From the NCBI RefSeq assembly GCF_014712675.1, contig NZ_JACXSI010000012.1:62001-126000 (forward strand): 64,000 nucleotides of DNA. Direction: 5' to 3'. The first letter of the stretch is position 1; the number at the start of each line of letters is the position of its first letter. Origin of the DNA: Peribacillus faecalis. Its GTDB lineage: Bacteria > Bacillota > Bacilli > Bacillales > DSM-1321. Shown here piece after piece: positions 47,983 through 56,803 of the stretch. A model generated the notes under the pieces. The model saw only the letters and a list, made by a program, of their open reading frames with translations. It was not told the origin of the DNA and did no database searches. The translations under genes and the position numbers were made by a program.

Positions 47983-48163
47983 GAAAAACCGTCACCGGTC
48001 CTTTTTCATTTATGATTCTGCTCCTTGAGCTCACTCCAATGAAAAAGGAGACATGCGGGAGGACTAAGAAAGGAACATCGGCTAAACCCGTCACGTCCTG
48101 TGACAACGCCGATATGACCAACATCCTGTTGGCCTCTGAGCATGGCAGGTGTAAGGTTAGACA
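47983..48163 (+). repeat. Repeat copy B
   Basis: 181 bp from GAAAAACCGTCACCGGTCC to GTGTAAGGTTAGACA. Hairpins: TCCTTTTTCATT/AATGAAAAAGGA, ATCGGC/GCCGAT enclosing GTCAC/GTGAC, and CCAACA/TGTTGG. No plus-strand gene ends before it, though a TAG precedes it directly. Confidence 0.8.
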
Positions 48164-48195
48164 GATTTCTAGGTTCAAAGTTATCCTTTTTTTAC

Positions 48196-48300
48196 GAAAA
48201 ACCGTCACCGGTCCTTTTTTATTTTGAATTCACTTCACTAGAAAAGAAGATATGCTGCGAATGCAAGACAGGACGGAGCAGCTAAAAGTGCCACGTCCTT
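48196..48300 (+). repeat. Repeat copy D (degenerate)
   Basis: Starts with an intact GAAAAACCGTCACCGGTCC, then diverges and lacks the terminal GGTGTAAGGTTAGACA. 32 bp after copy B and next to the 3' end of the acyl-CoA ligase at 48315. Confidence 0.6.
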
Positions 48301-48314
48301 AGGTTTCAATCACG

Positions 48315-49853
48315 CTACACATTTGCCCGTAAAGCTTTTTTCAAAATCTTTCCGGCTGCATTTCTCGGCAGTGCATCTGTAAATTCTACAATTCTCGGTT
48401 TTTTATAGGAGGTCATTTTTTCCTGACAATAAGCGATTACTTCCTGCGCTGTCAGCTCGGCTCCATCTTTTTTGACGACGATTGCTTTCACAACCTCGCC
48501 CCACGTCTCATCAGGCACTCCAATCACAGCACATTCGTGAATATCCGGATGCCCGTACAATATGTTTTCAATTTCAACCGGATAAATATTTTCGCCGCCG
48601 CTTATAATCATATCCTTCTTGCGGTCCACGACATAAATAAATCCTTCATCATCCATGCGCACTAAATCTCCACTATGGAACCAGCCGCCGCGAAAAGCTT
48701 CTTCTGTCGCTTCCGGATTTTTATAATATTCCTTCATTAGAGTTGGGCCGCGGTATACAATCTCTCCGACTTCACCAAGCGGTACATCATTCATCGCTTC
48801 ATCTACGACGCGCACCTCGACATTGGCAATCGGCTTGCCGACAGACAGATTTTTGCGCATGGCGTCCTCCGGCAGCAGGCACGTCGTAACCGGGCTCATT
48901 TCACTTTGGCCGAACGGATCGTATAATTTCGCATTCGGGAAACATCTCAATATCTTTTCCTTTAACAGAATCGGACTTGGCGCGCTGCCGGCATAACAAG
49001 ACTTTAATGATGTCAAGTCATAATCACCGATATTCGGCACACTGACGAGCATATGCCACATTGTCGGCGCCATAAACATCGTGTTGATTTTTTCTTTTTC
49101 GATTGTTTCCAAAACAGATGTCGGCTGAAATTGTGTATGAATGACAGTTGTCCCCTTTACCGGAGAAACTAGTGTCGAAAGAGCCGCAATATGAAATAAT
49201 GGCGCAACAAGAAGCTGCTTATTGGAATCATCCATATTGGCATACGAAGCTCTGTTCATGCCGTTTATGCACAAATTTTGGTGCGTCAAAACAGCGCCTT
49301 TCGGTTGTCCGGTCGTACCTGATGTGTAAATGATGGAACATTCGCTGTAGCCATTCAGTTGCGGATTCGGCTTATATTCATACGTACGGTCAAAAATTGA
49401 CGCATAGTTCAAGCTCTCCGGCATCATTGGATCACCGACTACAACCATTCTTTCAAGCTTCGGACATTTATATAAAATTGATTCAATCATTTCTACATAT
49501 TGATGATTGACAAATAAAAGACGACAATCTGAGTGATTAATCATAAACGCCAATTCATCTGAATTCAGGCGAAAATTAAGAGGCACAGATACTGCTCCAG
49601 TTAAAGCAGTCGCATAAAATGCTTCAACAAACGGCAGTCCATTTAGCAGCAGTAAGCCAATTTTATCTTCATGTTTAATTCCGACATGCTTCATCCAACC
49701 AGCAAGATTTTCAACCTTCTTCTCTAGCTGTCCGTATGTGAGGCGCTCATCGCCAAATATAAACGCTTCTTTGTCCGGCACTTGATGAGCTGCACGTTTA
49801 ACGATTTCCCCAACCAATAGTGAGCGTGATAATTGCAAATTGCTAGTTGTCAT
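48315..49853 (-). CDS. Fatty-acid-CoA ligase (second)
   Basis: A 512-residue AMP-forming ligase. IYTSGTTGQPKGAV near 170, YDPFGQSEMSP, SGDLVRMDDEGFIYVVDRKKD, and PRNAAGKILKKALR with the catalytic lysine. Closer to short/medium-chain or benzoate-type ligases than the first copy; substrate unresolved. Monocistronic, opposite side of the repeats from the R2lox operon. No sigma-54 site was found upstream. Confidence 0.88.
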   Translation of the reverse strand: MTTSNLQLSRSLLVGEIVKRAAHQVPDKEAFIFGDERLTYGQLEKKVENLAGWMKHVGIKHEDKIGLLLLNGLPFVEAFYATALTGAVSVPLNFRLNSDELAFMINHSDCRLLFVNHQYVEMIESILYKCPKLERMVVVGDPMMPESLNYASIFDRTYEYKPNPQLNGYSECSIIYTSGTTGQPKGAVLTHQNLCINGMNRASYANMDDSNKQLLVAPLFHIAALSTLVSPVKGTTVIHTQFQPTSVLETIEKEKINTMFMAPTMWHMLVSVPNIGDYDLTSLKSCYAGSAPSPILLKEKILRCFPNAKLYDPFGQSEMSPVTTCLLPEDAMRKNLSVGKPIANVEVRVVDEAMNDVPLGEVGEIVYRGPTLMKEYYKNPEATEEAFRGGWFHSGDLVRMDDEGFIYVVDRKKDMIISGGENIYPVEIENILYGHPDIHECAVIGVPDETWGEVVKAIVVKKDGAELTAQEVIAYCQEKMTSYKKPRIVEFTDALPRNAAGKILKKALRANV

Positions 49854-50267
49854 ACAAAACCCCTCCAGATTGATAGTTTTAATACTACTCTATACATTTC
49901 TAACATTCTGGTGGTAAAACCTTCTTTCAAACAAATCTTTTCACCGCAATAACTGACAAAGTTCTTGACTTTATCGACATTTTACCCATTTTTCCCCATT
50001 TCTTGATTTTTCTGTAGATATTACGTTACATATTCCTATTATGAAACTAAAAAGAAGAAGATTTCTATGCTCTTTATGCTGATTGTAAAAGCTTTAGAAT
50101 TCAGAAGCTGGTAAACTCCCGAGCCTAGAACTCATGGAAGCGATGTCGAAGTAAAACGAGGATTCAAGAATTTGAGGAAGGTAAGATTGAAATACATCAA
50201 ATATTTTAAAGGAAAAATAAAAAGATGATTCCGTTCTATAAAGAAATCATCTTCTTGCTTTATTGGG
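49854..50267. other. Noncoding gap
   Basis: 414 bp. No gene recognised. The minus-strand 5' region of the ligase lies at its left. A short plus-strand frame near 50130-50226 is basic and unlike known proteins. A terminator stem AAGATGATT (50222-50230) with 50245-50253 serves the small membrane protein gene at 50268. Confidence 0.5.
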
Positions 50268-50447
50268 CTATTTCTTTTCCTTCTGTATCTGTTCCAATTT
50301 CTCTTCAATGCGATTTAACTGCTCTCTCTTCTGTCTAGATGCGCGCCAAAAGTATATGATAAGGACAATAAAAACAATCGGAATCGCTAATGATATTAAT
50401 TGAAATAATATATCTCCTATATTTAAGCTGATGCTAGTCGTCTCCAT
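50268..50447 (-). CDS. Small single-pass membrane protein
   Basis: 59 residues: a short polar start, one membrane helix (LISLAIPIVFIVLIIYFW, about 16-34), then a basic/acidic amphipathic tail (KREQLNRIEEKLEQIQKEKK) that may form a coiled coil. GGGAG lies five bases before ATG 50447 and a terminator follows. Resembles many small Bacillus membrane proteins; function unknown. Confidence 0.75.
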   Translation of the reverse strand: METTSISLNIGDILFQLISLAIPIVFIVLIIYFWRASRQKREQLNRIEEKLEQIQKEKK

Positions 50448-50552
50448 ACAGTCTCCCTCAATATTTTTATTTTATTTAAATTATACCAAAATTCCCTCTA
50501 TTAACCATTTCATTAGTATATAATTATTTAGAAACAATTTTTTAATTATGAG

Positions 50553-50747
50553 GTGATTCATATTCGAAATGCTTCATTGCTGATGATAGGCAATTTCATT
50601 ATTGCCTTTGCGATGGCTACTTTTGCTTATGAAGCGTACACAGACTCCGAGACTGTGTTAAGCATTATTTTCGCTTCAACAAGTTTTGTCGTACTCGTCA
50701 TTACTACTCTTTTATTTATATACAACCGGAAAAACAAACAACATTAA
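50553..50747 (+). CDS. Small two-helix membrane protein
   Basis: Up to 64 residues with two membrane helices (SLLMIGNFIIAFAMATFAY; SIIFASTSFVVLVITTLLFI) and a basic tail. The start is unclear: GTG 50553 overlaps the only ribosome-like site (GAGGTG), and an ATT codon seven bases after that site is an alternative. Function unknown. A terminator stem GACCAAC/GTTGGTC (50752-50779) follows. Confidence 0.6.
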   Translation: MIHIRNASLLMIGNFIIAFAMATFAYEAYTDSETVLSIIFASTSFVVLVITTLLFIYNRKNKQH

Positions 50748-50788
50748 GTAAGACCAACCCGATTCATTTCGAGTTGGTCATCTATTAT

Positions 50789-52261
50789 TTACAATAAACC
50801 GATCCATTTCCAATATGTAGCTGAGAATAGCAGAATCAACAGGAAGCCTGCTACCGTAAGCGGGATACCGGATTTCAGAAAGTCTTTTGCAGTGAAAGTG
50901 CCTGTACCATAAGCCAGCATGTTTTGCGGCGCATTGACCGGCAATAGAAAGCCGAAACTGATAACAAATTGCTGAATGATAATTAAACCGATTGTATCAA
51001 AATCGCCATTCATCGTTGTTGCAAGAGCAATGAATATTGGAATTAGAGCAGAGGCTAAGCTTGTCGCACTGGCAAAACCTAAATGGATAATGATATTAAA
51101 AACTGATAGTAAAGCGATCAGACCAAGAATCGGCATTCCTTCGATGCCCAATAAATCAAAGAAACCATTCGCCAGCCAAGTAGCCGCTTCCGTTGATAAT
51201 AAAATCGTCCCTAATGAAATACCGACAGCGAACACAATGATTGTCCCCCACGGAATAGTTTTCTCAGCCTGTGCCCAATCAAACACCCCTATTTTAGGTG
51301 TCAGCATAATTGCAACTGCAATCAGTGTTACTGTCGTTGTATCAATATTATGGACAAACCCTTCTGTTGACCAGAAGAATAACAATAATATAGATATGCC
51401 GATTAATCGTTTTTCGACATTCGTTAAAATGCCGAGTTCATCCAATTGTTTTTTCACGAGATCTTGTCCGTTTGCGATCTCATCCGTTTCCGGCGGAATG
51501 ACTTTTAGCATAATGAAATAGAGGAGAATTGACATGATGACCGACCAAGGTGCAGCGTATATAAACCATTCACCCCACGAAATGGTGACGCCGAATTTTT
51601 CTTCAATAAAGCCGAGAGCGACCATATTTTGAGCAGCTGCTGTTTTAATTCCGACATTCCAAATCGATATCGATTGCGCGGCTGTAATTATAAGAAGCGC
51701 AGCCAGCTTGCTTGTTTTCTCCATCCCGAACGCTGCTACCATCCCTAGCAGAATCGGAACAAGCGCACCTGCTCGGGCAGTTGCACTTGGAACAAATAAA
51801 GCGAGAATAAAAGAAACGAGAATTGCCCCAACAATAATTGCTTTCGTTTTCGAGCCGACTTTGGAAAGGATGACAAGCGCGATTCGTTTATGGAGATTAG
51901 TAGCCTGCATCGCTGCAGCAATAAACAATGCCCCAGCTACAAGCATGACAGCGGAATTACTGAAACCGGCCAATGCCATCTTCAACGCCGGACCTGTACC
52001 AAGAACTGCAGTCGGATCTTCAAGTGTCGGGCCCATTCCGAGAATGACAGCAATTAAACCAATAATCATCGCCGAACTTACCGGATAAGAGACTGCCTCA
52101 GACATCCATAAGATTATTGCAAATACTAAGATGGCCAATGCCCGGTGGCCGATTTCAGGGAGTGTTTCAGGAGTAGGCAATAATAGAATAATAATCATCG
52201 CTGCCGTAGCAGCAAAAAGCCAAAGGAATTTTCTCTCTTTCTTTTCTTCTGTCGAATTCAT
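50789..52261 (-). CDS. DASS/SLC13-family anion:sodium symporter
   Basis: A 490-residue permease with about 11-12 membrane segments. SNSAVMLVAGALFIAAAM and the later NAPQNMLAYGTG and LPVNAP regions match the duplicated SN(T)-type motifs of DASS transporters for dicarboxylates or sulfate. ATG 52261 follows AAAGGGGG; the frame upstream lacks a site. Monocistronic. Substrate class dicarboxylate versus sulfate undecided. Confidence 0.83.
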   Translation of the reverse strand: MNSTEEKKERKFLWLFAATAAMIIILLLPTPETLPEIGHRALAILVFAIILWMSEAVSYPVSSAMIIGLIAVILGMGPTLEDPTAVLGTGPALKMALAGFSNSAVMLVAGALFIAAAMQATNLHKRIALVILSKVGSKTKAIIVGAILVSFILALFVPSATARAGALVPILLGMVAAFGMEKTSKLAALLIITAAQSISIWNVGIKTAAAQNMVALGFIEEKFGVTISWGEWFIYAAPWSVIMSILLYFIMLKVIPPETDEIANGQDLVKKQLDELGILTNVEKRLIGISILLLFFWSTEGFVHNIDTTTVTLIAVAIMLTPKIGVFDWAQAEKTIPWGTIIVFAVGISLGTILLSTEAATWLANGFFDLLGIEGMPILGLIALLSVFNIIIHLGFASATSLASALIPIFIALATTMNGDFDTIGLIIIQQFVISFGFLLPVNAPQNMLAYGTGTFTAKDFLKSGIPLTVAGFLLILLFSATYWKWIGLL

Positions 52262-52382
52262 CTTTATTTCCCCCTTTGAAAAACTTGTGAAGTATTTCAT
52301 CTATAATTATACCTGGAAATTAATAGATGAAATCGACATAATGTTACAATTTTCAGTATTTTAACCAACCTTTCGTGAACGC

Positions 52383-52422
52383 AAAAAAATCCCTCAGCCC
52401 GCTATGGCAGAATGAGGGATTT
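52383..52422 (-). terminator. Terminator of the C39 lipoprotein gene
   Basis: AAATCCCTCA (52387-52396) with TGAGGGATTT (52413-52422), T-run on the minus strand. Confidence 0.8.
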
Positions 52423-52425
52423 CAA

Positions 52426-53103
52426 TTATTCACTAATATACATCGCCTGACTGCCCATCTGCACCCAAGCCTCTTCAAATTTTGCGCGATCAAGCGCAAT
52501 ATTCGTCTCTGATTTCATCGGATCATTGACGTATACGTAGTTATCATCATAACCGGTCATTACGACGCTATGCTGGCGATATGTCACCTGCATCGATCCT
52601 TCTTCTGTTTCCCATGTGAGAAACTGCTCATCCGGCAGTTGTTGGAATCTGGCATTTGTCAGCACCCAAACTGGATTGCCACCTTCAAGAGCAGCATACA
52701 AAGCTTCAGGCTTTTCACCGGTCAAGTTTTTCACTTTCCAAAACGAAGTGTATTTTTTTGCAAGCTTTATAATTGGCTCGACATACACACCTAAGCCGTC
52801 CTCATCAAGTGTATCCATTGCGCCGACAAAACCATCATGCATATTTCCTTTGAAGCCTTTACTTTCAAACGGTTCATAAACGATTTCATCCGCCAGCTCC
52901 ATTTTGTCAATATCATAGCCTCTGTATTGCAAAATCATGGCTAAACTAGTAATCTCGCAACCTCTTGGCAACTCCGGATATTGAAGAACAAGTGGAACAC
53001 TATCAACTTGCGCACTGCCTGTTAAGTCATTGTCAGCCAGAATACTGCAGCCTGACAATACCAGTACCGCAGACATAATCAATCCCATTAATTTTATTCT
53101 CAT
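52426..53103 (-). CDS. C39-like peptidase lipoprotein
   Basis: A 225-residue secreted lipoprotein: signal peptide with lipobox LSGC (Cys about residue 19), then a peptidase_C39_2 domain with catalytic Cys in LPRGCEITSLAM (near 49) and His in QHSVVMTGYDD (near 178), and a later Asp/Asn in YVNDPMKS. Such proteins are extracytoplasmic cysteine peptidases, cell-wall associated. Nine bases after cutC. Confidence 0.85.
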   Translation of the reverse strand: MRIKLMGLIMSAVLVLSGCSILADNDLTGSAQVDSVPLVLQYPELPRGCEITSLAMILQYRGYDIDKMELADEIVYEPFESKGFKGNMHDGFVGAMDTLDEDGLGVYVEPIIKLAKKYTSFWKVKNLTGEKPEALYAALEGGNPVWVLTNARFQQLPDEQFLTWETEEGSMQVTYRQHSVVMTGYDDNYVYVNDPMKSETNIALDRAKFEEAWVQMGSQAMYISE

Positions 53104-53112
53104 ATAACCCCA

Positions 53113-53793
53113 TTAAACCCCTATAATATTTTTAATATGTCGGATCTGTTCAATAGATATTTTACCATATATGTCAGCATTTTCTCGTGCACTTCGTCCA
53201 ATATGATAAGATTTCCCCTTCGTCAAAGCTTTGACGGAATCGACGTTTTCTTTAGTAATCCCGCCGCCAATCAATATTTCCACTGAGGAATCAGATTGCT
53301 CAATCAATTGTTTCAATTTTGCGCTTCGTTCATTCAAGTCGCCATATCCGCCTGATGTCAAAATCGTATTGATAGACGGATAATCCATTAACGTCCGCAA
53401 CCCTTCCTCTAAATCAAACAATTCATCAAAAGCCCGATGAAAGGTAACATTAAGCCCTTTGCTGACATGAAGCAATTTCTCGAGCATTTTTACATCAATG
53501 CGGCTATTTGCTTGCAGACAGCCAAACACCACTCCATCAGCTCCAATTTCCTTCACCGCTTCAATATCATACTTCATTACTTCCAGATCATAAGAAGAAT
53601 AGCAAAAACTACTGCTCTTCGGCCGAATCATAACCCTAATCGGCAACGATACAGCTTCAACGCATTGCTCAATCATGCCGATGCTCGGTGTCAATCCGCC
53701 CTCTGAAAGCGCGCTCACCAATTCAATTCGATCTGCACCCGCCTTTTCGATCGCTACACAATCTTCCACACTCATCGCAATAACTTCAAGCAT
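53113..53793 (-). CDS. cutC: CutC family copper homeostasis protein
   Basis: A 226-residue TIM barrel. Segments AGADRIELVSALSEGGLTPS near 20-40, IRVMIRPKSSSFCYS, VTFHRAFDE and SGGYGDLNE are the family signatures. Linked to copper tolerance in some bacteria, biochemistry uncertain. ATG 53793 follows GAGGTGG. Confidence 0.9.
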   Translation of the reverse strand: MLEVIAMSVEDCVAIEKAGADRIELVSALSEGGLTPSIGMIEQCVEAVSLPIRVMIRPKSSSFCYSSYDLEVMKYDIEAVKEIGADGVVFGCLQANSRIDVKMLEKLLHVSKGLNVTFHRAFDELFDLEEGLRTLMDYPSINTILTSGGYGDLNERSAKLKQLIEQSDSSVEILIGGGITKENVDSVKALTKGKSYHIGRSARENADIYGKISIEQIRHIKNIIGV

Positions 53794-53951
53794 TTTCGCC
53801 ACCTCAAATCTATATATCAAAAAAATTTTTATTTATCATTGACTACATCTTAAACAACTAAATACGTTATAAATTTATTATACCAAGAAAAATTCTAGTA
53901 TTATTAGAATCTCACACATATTTTTTTCATTTTTTTTTTTGTAAATAAGGG

Positions 53952-53979
53952 TTATTGTTTTGTGCACCGGGTATATATT
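53952..53979 (+). promoter_or_regulatory. Possible promoter of the 54-kb RNA
   Basis: TTATTG (53952-53957), 16 bp, TATATT (53974-53979). A plausible sigma-A promoter just before the first hairpin of the candidate RNA. Confidence 0.35.
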
Positions 53980-53982
53980 AGT

Positions 53983-54460
53983 AACGGGATGATAAAACAT
54001 TCCGTTGAAGATAAACGGTGGTCGGTTGCTTAACTTACAGCATTGCACCTTGTAAAGAAAGGGTGTAATTTTTAAGCAAGATTGTTAAAGCAAACTCGTT
54101 AACATCTGTATGTGACAAAACGGTTTGATGAACGTTCAGACGTTCTGGAGCAAATGGTATTGTTATAACAATCGGGAGAACGATCCGTTAAACAAGGGGT
54201 ATTCGAAAACCTGAAAACGTTATAACAAATAGGAACGCGATTCAAATCAATCGGCAGTTTATCAACATTCACTGCGAGCGAATGAAGAGGCTGCTAACAA
54301 TAGTGAACGTTTTGAGAGCAAAAAGATGAATTAACTAATCATTTAAGAGGGTGTAGCGAAAATAAGCACACAAGACTCAAATAAACAGAGAAAGCAACCT
54401 GCCACCCATTCATACCGAATAAAGAGTGAGGCTTCCAAGCAAAGGAAGCCTCTTTAATTG
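53983..54460 (+). ncRNA. Candidate structured noncoding RNA of about 480 nt
   Basis: No coding frame. Strong nested pairing: AACGGGATG/CATTCCGTT (53983-53991 with 53998-54006); TTGCTTAA/TTAAGCAA (54026-54033 with 54072-54079) enclosing ATTGCACC/GGTGTAAT (54042-54049 with 54062-54069); GAACG/CGTTC; the palindrome ATTGTTATAACAAT. It ends in a strong terminator (54428-54452). GTTATAACAA occurs twice with similar flanks. I do not recognise it as tmRNA, RNase P, SRP, 6S or a riboswitch. It could alternatively be a long leader of the TrmB gene. Confidence 0.45.
54428..54456 (+). terminator. Terminator ending the candidate RNA
   Basis: GAGGCTTCC (54428-54436) with GGAAGCCTC (54444-54452), seven-base loop, then TTTAATTG. 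It lies 113 bp before the TrmB gene. Confidence 0.85.
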
Positions 54461-54568
54461 TTTAGGAAATTATAAAAATCTACATTGTGTATAAGTTTAA
54501 AAACGCTGCTTGTAAAAAAAACAACATACACATATGATATAAAGACCAACATTTTACTAGGAGGACAT

Positions 54569-55327
54569 ATGCTACAAAAGTTCGGCTTTTCTCAATACGA
54601 AAGCAAAATATATGAGGTTCTTGTCTCAAGCGAGCAACCCATAGATGTCAATATGATTGCCAAACATTCCAGCGTCCCGAAGGCTAAAATCTACGAAGTC
54701 CTTGCACGTATGGTACAAAAAGGCATGATTATGGAGGCCGTTTCAGAAAAGAAAAAAATGTATACTGCCCTGCCGCTCAATCAAGCCGTTGAACGTCTGA
54801 CAGCTGAATTTCAAGCTAATATTGAGAAATTCAAAACAAGCACAACAAAAAAAACATTTCGCGATGATCGCGTTTGGAGCTTCAAAGTGCAGGCAACGAT
54901 TAGGATGCAGATCAAACAGCTCATCCGAGAAGCCAAAAAATCAATCCGCTTCTCTGCATGGAATGATGATTTCGCTTTCTATTTGCCTATGCTGAAAGAA
55001 AAAGAATCAGAAGGTGTTGACGTAAAAGTACACATTGTCGGTGAACCGCAAGCTGAACTGAAGGAAATACATTATTTTATTCCAACCGAAGAAGATGTTT
55101 TTCTGGAGCGTTTCCAGTTGCTGATTGTTGATGATCAAGAAATCATTTTCGCAACGAACGAAGATGAATCATGGCAAGCTATCCGTACAATGTCTACTCC
55201 CTTCGTTAAAATATTCGCTGAGTTTTTCTACCATGACGTCGTTTTAACAAAAATTTTAAGCAAATATAGCGATACGCTCATGAGAGATCCGGAAATTAAA
55301 AATACTGTGACGAAATTACGGTTTTAA
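54569..55327 (+). CDS. TrmB-family transcriptional regulator
   Basis: A 252-residue regulator: N-terminal winged helix (FGFSQYESKIYEVLV; KIYEVLARMVQKGMI) and a C-terminal PLD-like effector domain (IRMQIKQLIREAKKSIRFSAW) typical of bacterial TrmB proteins. Start ATG 54569 has AGGAGG four bases upstream. Effector probably a sugar or small metabolite; targets unknown. The MFS gene follows after a terminator, so they are separate units. Confidence 0.85.
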   Translation: MLQKFGFSQYESKIYEVLVSSEQPIDVNMIAKHSSVPKAKIYEVLARMVQKGMIMEAVSEKKKMYTALPLNQAVERLTAEFQANIEKFKTSTTKKTFRDDRVWSFKVQATIRMQIKQLIREAKKSIRFSAWNDDFAFYLPMLKEKESEGVDVKVHIVGEPQAELKEIHYFIPTEEDVFLERFQLLIVDDQEIIFATNEDESWQAIRTMSTPFVKIFAEFFYHDVVLTKILSKYSDTLMRDPEIKNTVTKLRF

Positions 55328-55330
55328 TAA

Positions 55331-55352
55331 GAAAAACCGTTACCGGTCCTCA
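55331..55352 (+). repeat. Repeat copy E (end fragment)
   Basis: GAAAAACCGTTACCGGTCC, the first 19 bp of the element, three bases after the TrmB stop codon; the rest of the element is absent. Confidence 0.65.
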
Positions 55353-55381
55353 TCTTCGTTCAAAAATATACACTTTGAAAC

Positions 55382-55408
55382 AAAGGCCTGCCGAAATGGC
55401 AGGCCTTT
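55382..55408 (+). terminator. TrmB gene terminator
   Basis: 11-bp perfect stem AAAGGCCTGCC with GGCAGGCCTTT and a five-base loop. Confidence 0.9.
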
Positions 55409-55570
55409 GTTCGTTAATCGGTCAGCATTTCCTGTTAATCATTCCACCTATAAAAGAATTTATCCACATTAAAAATCTAGGTCTTGAATTTCTCGCCTAT
55501 TTCAGTTAGCATTGAAAGAGTGATTTTTTACTACAGCAGTGGTAAAAGAAATGAAGGAGCGGAATTTTTC

Positions 55571-56755
55571 ATGAATTTTAAAGTATACATCTTGGCTATT
55601 TCCGTTTTTGTAGTAGGCATGGTCGAGTTGATGGTAGGCGGGATTTTACCGCTTATTTCGGCAGATTTAAATGTTTCGATCAGTACAGCAGGACAACTTA
55701 TTACTGTCTTCGCCCTCGTGCTAGCGATTGCAACACCGACAACGTTGGCTGCAACTGCAAAAGTCGAACGAAAAAAACTGTATATATCAGCTTTATTTAT
55801 GTTTTTTATCGGAAATATCCTTTCCTATTTCAGCCCAAACTTTACAATGATGATGGTTGCACGTGTATTTACGGCAACGGCGGCAGCATTGCTGATCATT
55901 TTATCCTTGACGATTTCAGCTAAAGTCGTTCAGCCTGGATTCCAGGCGAGAGCCATCGGAATCATCACGATGGGTATCAGCGCATCACTAGTGCTTGGTG
56001 TGCCGGTTGGCGTAATGATTGCCAACGCATTTGGTTGGCGCATTCTTTTCTTAATTATTGCGATGTTGACGCTCGTTTCCATGCTTGTAATCTATCGTTA
56101 TTTAGATCCGATTCAGCCGGAGAAAACGGTGCCGCTTCGAAAACAATTTGCTTCCTTGAAAAGCAACAAAATTATAAGTGCGCATCTAGTGACTGTCTTT
56201 ACGTTAGCTGGTCATTACATGATTTACGCGTATTTCACGCCATTTTTACAAGAAACGATGTCTCTAAGCGCTTCATGGATTAGCGCTGCTTATCTTGTGT
56301 TCGGAATGTCCGCTGTCATTGGCGGAGGCTTCGGCGGTGTTCTTTCGGACAAACTTGGAGCGAAGAAAAGTATTTTAATCATTGTCGGCGTACTTGTCGT
56401 TACATTAATTGTTTTGCCATTTTCAACACATGTACCGCTTCTGTTCATTCCGGTATTGATTATCTGGGGCATGCTAAGCTGGGCTCTAAGTCCGCCGCAG
56501 CAAAGCTATTTGATTGAAACGGCACCTGAATCAGCGGCCATTCAGCAAAGCTTCAATACGTCCGCCCTGCAAATCGGAATCGCACTTGGTTCTGCATTAG
56601 GCGGAATCGTTATTGAAATCGCACCGGTTTCTAATGCTTCCTACTTTGGCAGTGCGGTTGTAGCAATCGCATTCTTATGCGCGGTTTACTCAATTACACG
56701 ACCTGTTCGCACTGACAAAACAAACTCAACAGTAAAAGAACAAAGGATTAGCTAA
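55571..56755 (+). CDS. MFS efflux transporter (AraJ/YdhP-like)
   Basis: A 394-residue, 12-helix major facilitator protein. The loop after helix 2 (ERKKLYI) and FGWRILFLIIAML near helix 6 match the drug/sugar-efflux DHA1 group. ATG 55571 follows GAAGGAG. Probably exports an arabinose-like sugar or a drug; substrate unknown. A stem AAGTTGTCCA (56761-56770 with 56783-56792) terminates it. Confidence 0.83.
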   Translation: MNFKVYILAISVFVVGMVELMVGGILPLISADLNVSISTAGQLITVFALVLAIATPTTLAATAKVERKKLYISALFMFFIGNILSYFSPNFTMMMVARVFTATAAALLIILSLTISAKVVQPGFQARAIGIITMGISASLVLGVPVGVMIANAFGWRILFLIIAMLTLVSMLVIYRYLDPIQPEKTVPLRKQFASLKSNKIISAHLVTVFTLAGHYMIYAYFTPFLQETMSLSASWISAAYLVFGMSAVIGGGFGGVLSDKLGAKKSILIIVGVLVVTLIVLPFSTHVPLLFIPVLIIWGMLSWALSPPQQSYLIETAPESAAIQQSFNTSALQIGIALGSALGGIVIEIAPVSNASYFGSAVVAIAFLCAVYSITRPVRTDKTNSTVKEQRIS

Positions 56756-56803
56756 ATAAAAAGTTGTCCAGAGCACTCGCTTTGGACAACTTTTTTGTTT
56801 AAG

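Noticed and set aside
47820-48208. Short frames with LxxLE-type or basic content around repeats B and D
   Set aside because: They lie in repeat sequence and are not shared among copies.
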